A stretch of 64,000 nucleotides of DNA from Streptomyces roseus. Lineage in GTDB: Bacteria > Actinomycetota > Actinomycetes > Streptomycetales > Streptomycetaceae. Of the stretch, positions 40,594 through 48,920 are shown piece by piece. The stretch's first letter is position 1; each line of letters opens with the position of its first letter. The position numbers and the translations under genes were made by a program. The notes below the pieces were generated by a model. That model saw only the letters and a list, made by a program, of their open reading frames with translations. It was not told where the DNA came from and did no database searches. The stretch covers positions 1 through 64,000 of the forward strand of contig NZ_LFML01000037.1 of NCBI RefSeq assembly GCF_001044425.1, read 5' to 3'.

Positions 40594-42689
40594 GTGAGAA
40601 CGAGAACGTGAACGGCGTGAACGGCGTGGGCGGCGTGGGCGGAACGACGGGCGAGGCGGGTCCCGAGGGCCATGCCGGCACCGGCTGGGGCTGGGAGCCG
40701 GTCCCGCAAGGCGGCGAGTACGACTCCGACGCGACGGCCTTCGTGAAGCTGCCGCAGGACATGCTGGACGCGCTCGGCACCGGGGAGCCGCTCGCGGCGC
40801 CCGGGCACGGCTACGTGCCGCCGCCGATGATCGTGCCGCTGGGTTCGGGGAGCGCCGATCCGGCGGCGACGGGTACGTGGACGATGCCGGCGCAGTGGCC
40901 CGAGGCGGGGACGGCGGCCCGGGGCGGCCCGGGGACCGCGGGTGCGCCGGCCGGAGCGCCGACGCCGGCGCCGGTCGGGGGGCCGATCCCGGCCTCGATC
41001 CCGCTTCCGGCGTCGGTGGCGGCGGCGTTCGGGGGCGCAGCGCAGGATTCGGGTGCGGGTGCGGGTGCGGGTGCGGCTTCGGGTTCGGCCGGGGGTGCGC
41101 ACGATCCCGGTGCCACCGCCGAGTGGCGGTTCCCCGAGGCGGTGCAGGACTCCGAGCCCGTGACGACGGGCCAGTGGACCCTGCCGGAACTGCCCGAGCA
41201 GACCGGCGAGTTCCGCCGCAGCGCCCCGGCGGCCGACTGGAGCCAGGCTCCGGCGACCCTGCCGGGCGGCGCGGCGGCCCCCTGGGCGACCCACCCCGGC
41301 TTCGAGCCGGCGGACGCCGCCGGTCAGGGCGCCACGGGTGAGGGCGTCGCAGGTGAGGGCGCGGCCGAGCAGGGCGCGGCCGGTCCGGGTGGTGTCGGTC
41401 CCGATGGCGCGATGAGCGCGGGCGTGCTGCCCGAGGCGCGCCCCGACGCGGGCGACACCGGTACCTCGGGCGCCGGCCTGCGGCGGCTCGGCGGCCCCGG
41501 CGTCGGCGGCCCCGGAGGCGCTCCGCGCCTGCTGGGCGGCCCCGGTGTGGGCACGCTCCCGGAGGCGGCGGAGCCCGAGCCGGCGCATCCGGCCCCGCAC
41601 GACATCGAGGCCGCGCACGGCGCGGCGGGGACGCCGGTCACGGCGGAGCGGCCGCATCCGGGGGCGGAGGCCGCCGAGGTCGCTCCGGCCGTCGGGGCGG
41701 GCCCGGCCGTCGGGGCGGACCCGGAGGCGGAGCGCGCGGCGACGCCCGCGGAGTACGGGCTCCCGGGTGGCCCCGGGGACACCGACGGGCACGGGTTCAC
41801 GGCATCGGGCCACGGCCCCGCCGGGGCGGAGCCCGGGCCGGGCGGTGAGCACGCCTTCACGGCGGAGCCCGCCGCGGAGCGGGGCCCGGAGCCCGCCGGT
41901 ACGGACGGGCGGGGGTTCGCCTTCGCCGAAGCGGGGGAGCCGGGAACGCCGGGCGCGGACACCGCGGACATCGCCTCTGCGGTGCCGGATGCGGGTGGGG
42001 GCGAAGGTTTCCCGGCCGAGGTGGCGGCGTACGAAGAAAACGCGACAGTGGGGGCCGTCGCCCATCACGAGCATCCGCTGGCTTCCTACGTCCTGCGCGT
42101 CAACGGCGCCGACCGGCCCGTCACCGGCGCGTGGATCGGCGAGTCCCTGCTCTACGTGCTGCGCGAGCGGCTCGGCCTCGCCGGCGCCAAGGACGGCTGC
42201 TCCCAGGGCGAATGCGGGGCGTGCGCGGTGCAGGTCGACGGCCGGCTCGTCGCCTCCTGCCTGGTGCCGGCCGCGACGGCGGCGAGCAGTGAGGTGCGGA
42301 CCGTGGAGGGGCTCGCCGGTGGCGGGGAACTCTCGGACGTGCAGCAGGCGTTGTGCAGGTCGGGTGCGGTGCAGTGCGGGTTCTGCGTGCCCGGCATGGC
42401 CATGACCATCCACGACCTGCTGGAGGGCAACCACGCCCCCACCGAGCTGGAGACGCGCCAGGCGCTGTGCGGCAACCTGTGCCGCTGCTCGGGCTACAAG
42501 GGCGTCATCGAGGCCGTGCGCGAGGTCGTCGCCGAGCGCGACGCGGCGTCGGGGGGCGGTGGCGGGGGCGAGGCTGCTGCGCCCGGGAACGGGCTCGCGC
42601 CCGGCTACGGGGCCGGCGCGGAAGCGCGTATCCCGCACCAGGCCCCGCCCGGCGAGGGCGGGATCCACCACAACGGAGGCATGGCGTGA
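40590..42689 (+). CDS. 2Fe-2S subunit of xanthine-dehydrogenase-type enzyme with a ~490-residue low-complexity N-terminus
   Basis: A 699-residue protein; ordinary family members have ~160-200 residues. Only about 495-665 is the iron-sulfur subunit: the plant-ferredoxin cluster in KDGCSQGECGACAVQ plus a distal Cys, then the second cluster in CGFCVPGM and NLCRCSGYKG. The first ~490 residues are Gly/Ala/Pro/Glu-rich and probably disordered, with recurring T-x-W-x-x-P units (TGTWTMP, TAEWRFP, TGQWTLP). There is no stop or frameshift, codon use is host-like, and ATGA overlap with the FAD gene fixes the start, so the extension is translated as one chain. A tail of ~35 Gly/Ala residues ends it. The role of the extension is unknown. 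Confidence 0.85.
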   Translation: MSENENVNGVNGVGGVGGTTGEAGPEGHAGTGWGWEPVPQGGEYDSDATAFVKLPQDMLDALGTGEPLAAPGHGYVPPPMIVPLGSGSADPAATGTWTMPAQWPEAGTAARGGPGTAGAPAGAPTPAPVGGPIPASIPLPASVAAAFGGAAQDSGAGAGAGAASGSAGGAHDPGATAEWRFPEAVQDSEPVTTGQWTLPELPEQTGEFRRSAPAADWSQAPATLPGGAAAPWATHPGFEPADAAGQGATGEGVAGEGAAEQGAAGPGGVGPDGAMSAGVLPEARPDAGDTGTSGAGLRRLGGPGVGGPGGAPRLLGGPGVGTLPEAAEPEPAHPAPHDIEAAHGAAGTPVTAERPHPGAEAAEVAPAVGAGPAVGADPEAERAATPAEYGLPGGPGDTDGHGFTASGHGPAGAEPGPGGEHAFTAEPAAERGPEPAGTDGRGFAFAEAGEPGTPGADTADIASAVPDAGGGEGFPAEVAAYEENATVGAVAHHEHPLASYVLRVNGADRPVTGAWIGESLLYVLRERLGLAGAKDGCSQGECGACAVQVDGRLVASCLVPAATAASSEVRTVEGLAGGGELSDVQQALCRSGAVQCGFCVPGMAMTIHDLLEGNHAPTELETRQALCGNLCRCSGYKGVIEAVREVVAERDAASGGGGGGEAAAPGNGLAPGYGAGAEARIPHQAPPGEGGIHHNGGMA

Positions 42690-45031
42690 GCGGGCACGAC
42701 GCGGCCACGGCCACGACGACGGTATCGGTCTCCGCGGGCGCCTCGGCCTCCGCGGCGCCCGAGGCGGGCGAGCAGGAGGTGCCGCGCGGAATCGGAGCCT
42801 CCGTGCCCGCCGCCGACACCCGGGCCAAGAGCGAGGGCACCTTCCCGTACGCCGCCGACCTGTGGGCCGAGGGCCTCCTGTGGGCCGCCGTCCTGCGCTC
42901 CCCGCACGCCCACGCCCGCATCCTCTCCATCGACACCTCCGCGGCCGCCGCCATGCCCGGCGTGCGCGCCGTCGTCACCCACGCCGACGTCCCCGGCGCC
43001 ACCACCCACGGCCGCCGCGTCGCCGACCGGCCCGTCTTCGCCCACGACGTCGTGCGCCACCACGGCGAGCCCATCGCCGCCGTCGCCGCCGACCACCCGG
43101 ACACCGCCCGTCTCGCCGCCGCCGCGATCGCCGTCGAGTACGAGCTGCTGGACGCGGTCACCGACCCCGAGCAGTCCTTCGGTGCCGCCCCGCTCCACCC
43201 GGACGGCAACCTGATCCGGCACATCCCGCTCCGCTACGGCGATCCGGAGGCCACCGGCGAGGTCGTCGTCGAGGGCCTGTACCGGATCGGCCGCCAGGAC
43301 CCCGCGCCCATCGGCGCCGAGGCGGGGCTGGCCGTGCCGCGCCCCGACGGCGGCGTGGAGATCTACACCGCCTCCACCGACCCCCACCTGGACCGCGACC
43401 TGGCGGCCGCCTGCTTCGGCCTCGAACCGGACCGGGTGCGCGTCGTCGTCACGGGCGTCCCGGGCGCCACGGCCGACCGCGAGGACGCGGCGTTCCAGCT
43501 GCCGCTGGGCCTGCTGGCGCTGCGCACCGGCTACCCGGTCAAGCTGGCCGCCACCCGCGAGGAGTCCTTCCTCGGCCACACCCACCGCCACCCGACGCTG
43601 CTGCGCTACCGCCACCACGCGGACGCGGAGGGGCGGCTGGTCAAGGTCGAGGCCCAGATCCTGATGGACGCGGGCGCGTACGCCGACTCGTCCTCCGAGT
43701 CGCTGGCGGCGGCGGTCGCGTTCGCGTGCGGCCCGTACGTGGTCCCGCACGCCTTCGTGGAGGGCTGGGCGGTCCGTACGAACAACCCGCCGTCGGGCCA
43801 CGTGCGGGGCGAGGGCGCGATGCAGGTCTGCGCCGCGTACGAGGGCCAGATGGACAAGCTCGCGGCCGCGCTCGGCATCGACGGCGCCGAGCTGCGCCTG
43901 CGCAACGTACTGGCGACGGGCGACCTCCTGCCCACCGGCCAGACGGTGACCTGCCCGGCACCGGTGGCCGAACTCCTGCGCGCGGTACGCGACTTCGAGC
44001 TCCCCTCCCTCCCGAAGGACACCCCCGAGGACGAGTGGCTGCTGCCGGGCGGCCCGGAGGGCGCGGGCGAGCCGGGCGCGGTGCGGCGCGGGGTCGGGTA
44101 CGGCGTGGGCATGGTCCACATGCTCGGCGCGGAGGGCACGGACGAGGTCTCGACGGCGACGGTCAAGGTCGTCGACGGGTCGGCGACGGTGATCTGCGCG
44201 GCGGTGGACACGGGGCAGGGCTTCGCCACGCTGGCCCGCCAGATCGTGCAGGAGACGCTGGGTGTCGAAGAGGTGGTCACGGCCCCGGTCGACACGGACC
44301 AGCCGCCGGCGGGCCCGGCGGCGCACGGCCGCCACACGTGGGTGAGCGGCGGCGCGGTGGAGCGGGCGGCGAAGATGGTCCGCACCCAGCTCCTCCAGCC
44401 GATGGCGCACAAGCTGGGCATGTCGACGGAGCTCCTGCAGATCCAGGACGGCCGGATCACCTCGTACGACGGCGCGTTCTCGACGACGGTCGCGGAGGCG
44501 ATGGCGGGCAAGGAACTCTGGGCGACGGCCCAGTGCCGCCCGCACCCGACGGAGCCCCTGGACGGCGACGGCCAGGGCGACGCGTTCGTCGGCCTCGCGT
44601 TCTGCGCGATCCGTGCGGTGGTGGACGTGGACATCGAGCTCGGGTCGGTCCGCGTGGTCGAACTGGCGGTGGCGCAGGACGTGGGCCGCATCCTCAACCC
44701 CCGCCAGCTGGAGGCCCGTATCGAAGCGGGCGTCACGCAGGGCGTGGGCGCGGCCCTGACGGAGAACCTCCGCTCGGTGTCGGGTCTGGTCCGCCACCCG
44801 GACCTGACGGGCTACGCGCTGCCGACGTCGCTGGACGCGCCGGTGGTGCGGATCGTCAAACTGGTCGAAGAGCGGGACGTGGTGGCGCCGTTCGGGGCGA
44901 AGGCGGCGAGCGCGATCCCGGTGGTGACGACCCCGGCGGCGGTGGCCTCGGCGGTACGTGCGGCCACGGGCCGCCCGGTGAACAGGCTCCCGATCCGGCC
45001 ATCGGCGGCGGTGGCGGCGCCCAACTCGTGA
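42686..45031 (+). CDS. xanthine-dehydrogenase-family molybdenum-cofactor-binding subunit
   Basis: A 781-residue large subunit that would hold the molybdopterin cofactor and hydroxylate a substrate such as a purine or aldehyde. After a ~35-residue Ala/Ser tail comes GIGASVPAADTRAKSEGTFPY, then LRSPHAHARILSID, the cofactor-binding body (VRGEGAMQVCAAYE), GQGFATLARQIVQETLG and the C-terminal region with VAQDVGRILNPRQLEARIEAG. The equivalent of the catalytic Glu in GVG/GQG contexts is near the end (GVTQGVGAAL region). GTG start at 42686 overlaps the previous stop, with GGAGG 7 nt before. Specific substrate undetermined. Confidence 0.88.
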   Translation: MSGHDAATATTTVSVSAGASASAAPEAGEQEVPRGIGASVPAADTRAKSEGTFPYAADLWAEGLLWAAVLRSPHAHARILSIDTSAAAAMPGVRAVVTHADVPGATTHGRRVADRPVFAHDVVRHHGEPIAAVAADHPDTARLAAAAIAVEYELLDAVTDPEQSFGAAPLHPDGNLIRHIPLRYGDPEATGEVVVEGLYRIGRQDPAPIGAEAGLAVPRPDGGVEIYTASTDPHLDRDLAAACFGLEPDRVRVVVTGVPGATADREDAAFQLPLGLLALRTGYPVKLAATREESFLGHTHRHPTLLRYRHHADAEGRLVKVEAQILMDAGAYADSSSESLAAAVAFACGPYVVPHAFVEGWAVRTNNPPSGHVRGEGAMQVCAAYEGQMDKLAAALGIDGAELRLRNVLATGDLLPTGQTVTCPAPVAELLRAVRDFELPSLPKDTPEDEWLLPGGPEGAGEPGAVRRGVGYGVGMVHMLGAEGTDEVSTATVKVVDGSATVICAAVDTGQGFATLARQIVQETLGVEEVVTAPVDTDQPPAGPAAHGRHTWVSGGAVERAAKMVRTQLLQPMAHKLGMSTELLQIQDGRITSYDGAFSTTVAEAMAGKELWATAQCRPHPTEPLDGDGQGDAFVGLAFCAIRAVVDVDIELGSVRVVELAVAQDVGRILNPRQLEARIEAGVTQGVGAALTENLRSVSGLVRHPDLTGYALPTSLDAPVVRIVKLVEERDVVAPFGAKAASAIPVVTTPAAVASAVRAATGRPVNRLPIRPSAAVAAPNS

Positions 45032-45065
45032 CCGTGTGACCCGCATTGCACCTGCAACCCCGAGG

Positions 45066-45094
45066 TTGGGGCTGTCGGTGCCGGTCGCTAGAGT
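45066..45094 (+). promoter_or_regulatory. promoter of the type VII-like locus
   Basis: TTGGGG (45066-45071), 17-bp spacer and TAGAGT (45089-45094) form the best-spaced + strand promoter in the window. It predicts a leader of about 100 nt before the GTG at 45200, containing a 7-bp GC hairpin at 45148-45165. Confidence 0.6.
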
Positions 45095-45199
45095 GATCGT
45101 GAGGACGTAGCTCGTGCGCGATTGAACGGGTGCGAACGGGGAGGGGCCGCGGCGCAAGCGCCGCGACCCCGGGGATTTCGGGGAGTCGGGGAGGTCATC

Positions 45200-45748
45200 G
45201 TGGCAGAGGAGAAGGCACCGGACGGGCTGGTGGGGCTGGGCGGCCTCGGAGCGGGCCTGGCGGACGCGATCAGGAAACAGGCGAACGCGCAGCAGGCCGC
45301 GGCCGACCTGAAGATCGAGCACGACACGCTGACCGAGTACCAGAAGATGGTCGACGACCTCCTGGACGACCTCACGGGCTCGGCCGCGGACCACAAGAAA
45401 CTGGCGACGAACACCCTGCCGGCGGCCAAGCTGGGCTCGGGCTTCCCGGAGGCCGACGCGCTGTTCAAGTCGTACACGACGGTCGTCTCGGAGCTCGAGA
45501 AGCTCTCGAAGGGTCTGGGTGGACTGATCGAGGCCATGGGCATCGCGATCCTGTCGGCGGGCAACGGGTACACCGACGTGGACTACGAGACCAAGCGTCG
45601 GATGGTCGCTCTCGCGCAGACGGCGGAGGCGCAGTACGACCCGAAACGCGACCCGTACGTCGAGGAACAGCGCAAGCTGGAAGCCTCGAAGCACCAAGGT
45701 TCCGAGACTCCCGGTTCGCACGGCAAGCCGAGGGGGGCTGACTACTGA
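45200..45748 (+). CDS. helical EspC-like protein with a YxxxD motif (first gene of the T7-like locus)
   Basis: A 182-residue, mostly helical protein. Residues ~20-110 are rich in Ala, Leu, Lys and Glu heptad-like stretches (KIEHDTLTEYQKMVDDLLDD, SELEKLSKGLGGLIEAM). Near the end of the helices is GNGYTDVDYETKRRM, in which Tyr124-x3-Asp128 fits the type VII secretion signal YxxxD/E. This resembles EspC/ESX-type substrates, although no WXG turn is evident. The C-terminus is a hydrophilic tail. GTG start with GGGGAGG upstream. Its stop overlaps the next start (TGATG), so the two products are likely made together, perhaps as a secreted pair. Confidence 0.7.
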   Translation: MAEEKAPDGLVGLGGLGAGLADAIRKQANAQQAAADLKIEHDTLTEYQKMVDDLLDDLTGSAADHKKLATNTLPAAKLGSGFPEADALFKSYTTVVSELEKLSKGLGGLIEAMGIAILSAGNGYTDVDYETKRRMVALAQTAEAQYDPKRDPYVEEQRKLEASKHQGSETPGSHGKPRGADY

Positions 45749-47172
45749 TGGCAACGAATTTCGAGGGCTACTCGCACCAGAAACTGCGCGAGATGCGGGC
45801 TTCGCTCGACCCGACGGCGGTCAAGGACCGCGCCGACCGCCTGCAGAAGGCGTCCGAGGACATCGCGAAGATCGCTGAGAAGCTGAAGAACCACCGAGTC
45901 ACAGGGTGGGAAGGCGAGGCAGCGACGGCCTTCCAGGAATGGGTGGGCCGGGCTGGCAATGCCACCCTTCGGCTGAGTGAGTACAGCGCGACGGGCGCGA
46001 AGTGGATGGGTGAAACCGTCCAGAAGATGGTCGAGGCGCGGGACATGCCCGCGTACGACACGAAGGCCGCCGAGAACCTGGCAGCGGCCCGCAAGGCCCA
46101 CAACGACCCGGACGCACAGCAGATCGCCAGCCAGGAGCGGAGCAAGCTCGACGCTGACCACCGCGAGTCCATCAGGTTGATGAACAACCTGGCGCAGTCG
46201 TACGAGCTCTCCTACGGCGAGATGGACAAGGCGGAGATCCCGACGTTCCCGCCGCCGCCGGCGGCGATCGTTCCGACGGACGTCTCCATGGAAGGCGATC
46301 TGGCTCGCCCAGGTGGCGGGGGTTCGAGTCCAGGCAACTCATCGCACGCACCTAACGCACCCGGCAATACGGGGTCCGAGAACGAGCAGGGTTGGGCACC
46401 AGGCCAGCAGTCAAAGATGGACAGCCCTCCGTCCCAGACGACGGTGCATCCGTCCTTGCCCGGGACCCCGGATCGTGACGTTGACGTGGACCTTGACCAC
46501 GTTGCGACCTTGCCGCCTCCCACGACGACTTTGCCCCCGACGACGGCCACACCGGTCCCCAACCTTCCGGTGGGCCCTGGCCCCGGGCCCGTCGTCCCCA
46601 TCCCGCCTGTGGGTCTCCCGCCAGTCACTGGCAAGACGGGCCTTGGTCCCGGCCTGGGCCAGGTATCAAACCTCGGCCCGGGCGCCAGCGGTTCCGGCAG
46701 GGTCAATCCGATCCCAGGTCTGCCCCCTCGGGATTCCGGCATCATGGGCGGTCGCGCCGTGCAAACCAGCGGCCCCACCGCGGGCATCCCACGCGGCACG
46801 GTCATCGGCGGCGAGGGCACACAGACCGGCCGAGGAATGGTGGGCGGAGCGCCTCACGGGGGCGGCGGTGCTGCACACGCCAGCGGTGTGAGCGGTTCGC
46901 CGGCGCGGCGGCTGGCCTCGGAGCCGGGCGGCATTGTGGGCGGCCGCCAGTCGGTCACAGGGGGGCGCGTGACGGCGGGGGGGCAGCCGTTCACGCAGGG
47001 GGGCTCGGGTCTCGTGCGCAACAGTGGTGGCGCCATGGGCCATGGAGCCGCTGGTACTCGAGCTCCGGGCAGACGACGCGAGGATCAAGGCGGCGAGCGC
47101 CCCGATTATTTGGTCGAGGACGAAGAGACCTGGCAGGGCGGCCGTCGTGTCGCTCCGCCGGTGATCGACTGA
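45748..47172 (+). CDS. WXG/PPE-like protein with a long Pro/Gly-rich tail
   Basis: A 474-residue protein. Residues ~1-165 are helical with a WEG turn (Trp54-Glu-Gly56) between two helices and a YGEMD motif (Tyr156-Asp160) at the end, matching the WXG100/PPE architecture plus a YxxxD signal. Residues ~165-474 are low complexity: Pro-rich, then Gly/Ser-rich with repeated short units, resembling extended tails of PPE-like ESX substrates. The last ~40 residues turn acidic and basic (RRREDQGGERPDYLVEDEE). GC content falls in the second half compared with neighbouring genes. It starts inside the previous stop and is followed 21 bp later by a mycosin gene. Confidence 0.72.
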   Translation: MATNFEGYSHQKLREMRASLDPTAVKDRADRLQKASEDIAKIAEKLKNHRVTGWEGEAATAFQEWVGRAGNATLRLSEYSATGAKWMGETVQKMVEARDMPAYDTKAAENLAAARKAHNDPDAQQIASQERSKLDADHRESIRLMNNLAQSYELSYGEMDKAEIPTFPPPPAAIVPTDVSMEGDLARPGGGGSSPGNSSHAPNAPGNTGSENEQGWAPGQQSKMDSPPSQTTVHPSLPGTPDRDVDVDLDHVATLPPPTTTLPPTTATPVPNLPVGPGPGPVVPIPPVGLPPVTGKTGLGPGLGQVSNLGPGASGSGRVNPIPGLPPRDSGIMGGRAVQTSGPTAGIPRGTVIGGEGTQTGRGMVGGAPHGGGGAAHASGVSGSPARRLASEPGGIVGGRQSVTGGRVTAGGQPFTQGGSGLVRNSGGAMGHGAAGTRAPGRRREDQGGERPDYLVEDEETWQGGRRVAPPVID

Positions 47173-47193
47173 GAAGAACGGACGTTGTACGGG

Positions 47194-48378
47194 ATGCACA
47201 AGCGTAAGGCCACCGCGGCCCTCGTCGGCTTGTTGCTGGCTGGGGTCGCCGCAACCCCAGCTCATGCGGAAACCATTCGTTCGAAGCAGTGGCATCTCGA
47301 CACCATGAAAGCCGAAGAGATCTGGAAGATCAGCAACGGCAAGGGGGTCACTGTTGCACTGATCGATACGGGTGTGAATCGCATTCCGGAACTCGAAGGG
47401 CAGGTGCTGTCCGGTAAGGACTTCGTCCAAGGGGATGGCGCAGGTGACGAGCGGAAGGATCTCAGCAGTCACGGCACGAGCATGGCATCGATCATCGCCG
47501 CTACCGGAAACCATCCCAGCGGTGACGGCGCTTTCGGCCTTGCGCCTGGGAGCAAGATCCTTCCGATTCGTGTACCTGACATGCTGGAGGGGGCAGACAC
47601 TCCAACGTGGGTGGCGGCCATTCGTTATGCGGCGGACTCGGATGCCAAGATCATCAATATCTCCCTCGCCTACCCCGGCACTCCGAAGGATGACGAAAAG
47701 CGCAGGGAAGCCGTGAAGTACGCGCTCTCCAAAGGAAAGTTGATCTTTGCTGGTGCCGGCAACAATGGGGACACGGGTAACAAGGTCATGTACCCTGCCG
47801 CCACCCCCGGAGTAGTGGCTGTCGGCGCCGTGGACTCCAAGGGCGAACCGACCAAGGAGTCACAGCACGGCGGTCAGCTCGACATGGCGGCGCCTGGTAT
47901 GGACATCGTCACAGCTTGTGCAGGAAAGACCGGACTCTGCACCAGTCACGGCACCAGCGACGCATCAGCCCTGGCCTCCGCCTCCGCCGCCCTCCTCTGG
48001 TCCGCGCACCCCGACTGGACCAACAACCAAGTCCTCCGTGTCCTCTTGAACACCGCGGGCAAGCCGGCCGACGGCACCCAGCGCAACGACTACGTCGGCT
48101 ACGGCATCGTCCGGCCCAGGATCGCCGTTCCCAACCCCGGTGACCCCGGTCCGGCCGACGTGTACCCGCTGCCCGACCTGGCTGCCGCGGATGCGGCCAG
48201 GAACCCCTCGCCCTCCGGCGACGGCAAGGCGTCCGGCCCGGCGGCCCCCAAGCCTGCGCCGCAGGCCGACGGGAAGAAGAGCGGCAGCTCGCTTCCCTGG
48301 ATCGCCCTCGGGCTGGGAGCCTGCGTGCTCATCGGCGGAGCGGTCACCGCCGTCGTCGTGCGGCGCAGGAACCACTGA
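47194..48378 (+). CDS. mycosin-type S8 subtilisin protease (type VII secretion-associated)
   Basis: A 394-residue membrane-anchored protease. A signal peptide (KRKATAALVGLLLAGVAATPAHA) leads into the subtilase domain. The catalytic triad is Asp58 (ALIDTGV), His93 (SSHGTSMAS) and Ser255 (SHGTSDASAL); Asn190 in AGAGNN forms the oxyanion hole. A Pro/Ala linker and one C-terminal transmembrane helix (PWIALGLGACVLIGGAVTAV) with a basic tail complete the mycosin layout. Mycosins are required parts of ESX systems. ATG 47194 is chosen for the clean signal peptide; a TTG at 47185 is possible. The gene is a base-composition mosaic: the first ~760 bp are far less GC-rich than its 3' part. Confidence 0.88.
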   Translation: MHKRKATAALVGLLLAGVAATPAHAETIRSKQWHLDTMKAEEIWKISNGKGVTVALIDTGVNRIPELEGQVLSGKDFVQGDGAGDERKDLSSHGTSMASIIAATGNHPSGDGAFGLAPGSKILPIRVPDMLEGADTPTWVAAIRYAADSDAKIINISLAYPGTPKDDEKRREAVKYALSKGKLIFAGAGNNGDTGNKVMYPAATPGVVAVGAVDSKGEPTKESQHGGQLDMAAPGMDIVTACAGKTGLCTSHGTSDASALASASAALLWSAHPDWTNNQVLRVLLNTAGKPADGTQRNDYVGYGIVRPRIAVPNPGDPGPADVYPLPDLAAADAARNPSPSGDGKASGPAAPKPAPQADGKKSGSSLPWIALGLGACVLIGGAVTAVVVRRRNH

Positions 48379-48480
48379 CGGCGCGTACGAGACGGAACCA
48401 ACCGGACGACGGCCCAGCCGTAACCCCCAACGCAGTTGAGCGTGTTAGACGCTGATGTGACACAGGGAGAAAAGCACGCG

Positions 48481-48909
48481 ATGTCGTTCGACGAGGAATG
48501 GTCCACCGCGCGCGCCACGGCCGCGGCCAACGTCTCGATGCGCCTGAACCACGTCCCGGCCGACCCCGGCGGCGGTGGCACGGCCGGCGGGGACCTGGAA
48601 CTCAACCAGGACCACATCGGCGCCATCGGCTCCGAGGCCTACAAGCTGCACTCGCGGCTCCAGACGGACGGCAAGCACGCCGCGACCGCCACCGGTGAGG
48701 CTGCCGGTGCGCTCACGAAGGAGAGCTTCGCCAGCGGCGCCGCACTGCTGAAGCTCAACACCACGTGGGAGAGCCAGGTGAAGACCCTGGTGGCGGCCTG
48801 CGCGAACATCTCGAACGGCCTCAACTACTCGCTCAAGTCCCACGCCCGGGAAGAGCAGCAGCTGCACGCCGACTTCACCACGTCCGCGATCGACAAGTAC
48901 CTCAAGTAG
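48481..48909 (+). CDS. small helical protein of the T7-like locus, function unknown
   Basis: A 142-residue protein (MSFDEEWSTARATAAANVSM). It has no signal peptide. It is mostly helical, with a Gly-rich loop near 25-30 and a long C-terminal helix (ESQVKTLVAACANISNGLNY, then AREEQQLHADFTTSAIDKYLK split here). Size and helicity fit ESX-like small partners, but there is no clear WXG or YxxxD. GGGAGA lies 10 nt upstream of the ATG. The following gene starts 11 bp after its stop, so it may be the chaperone-like partner of that long protein. Confidence 0.65.
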   Translation: MSFDEEWSTARATAAANVSMRLNHVPADPGGGGTAGGDLELNQDHIGAIGSEAYKLHSRLQTDGKHAATATGEAAGALTKESFASGAALLKLNTTWESQVKTLVAACANISNGLNYSLKSHAREEQQLHADFTTSAIDKYLK

Positions 48910-48920
48910 GCGGCGCCTCC

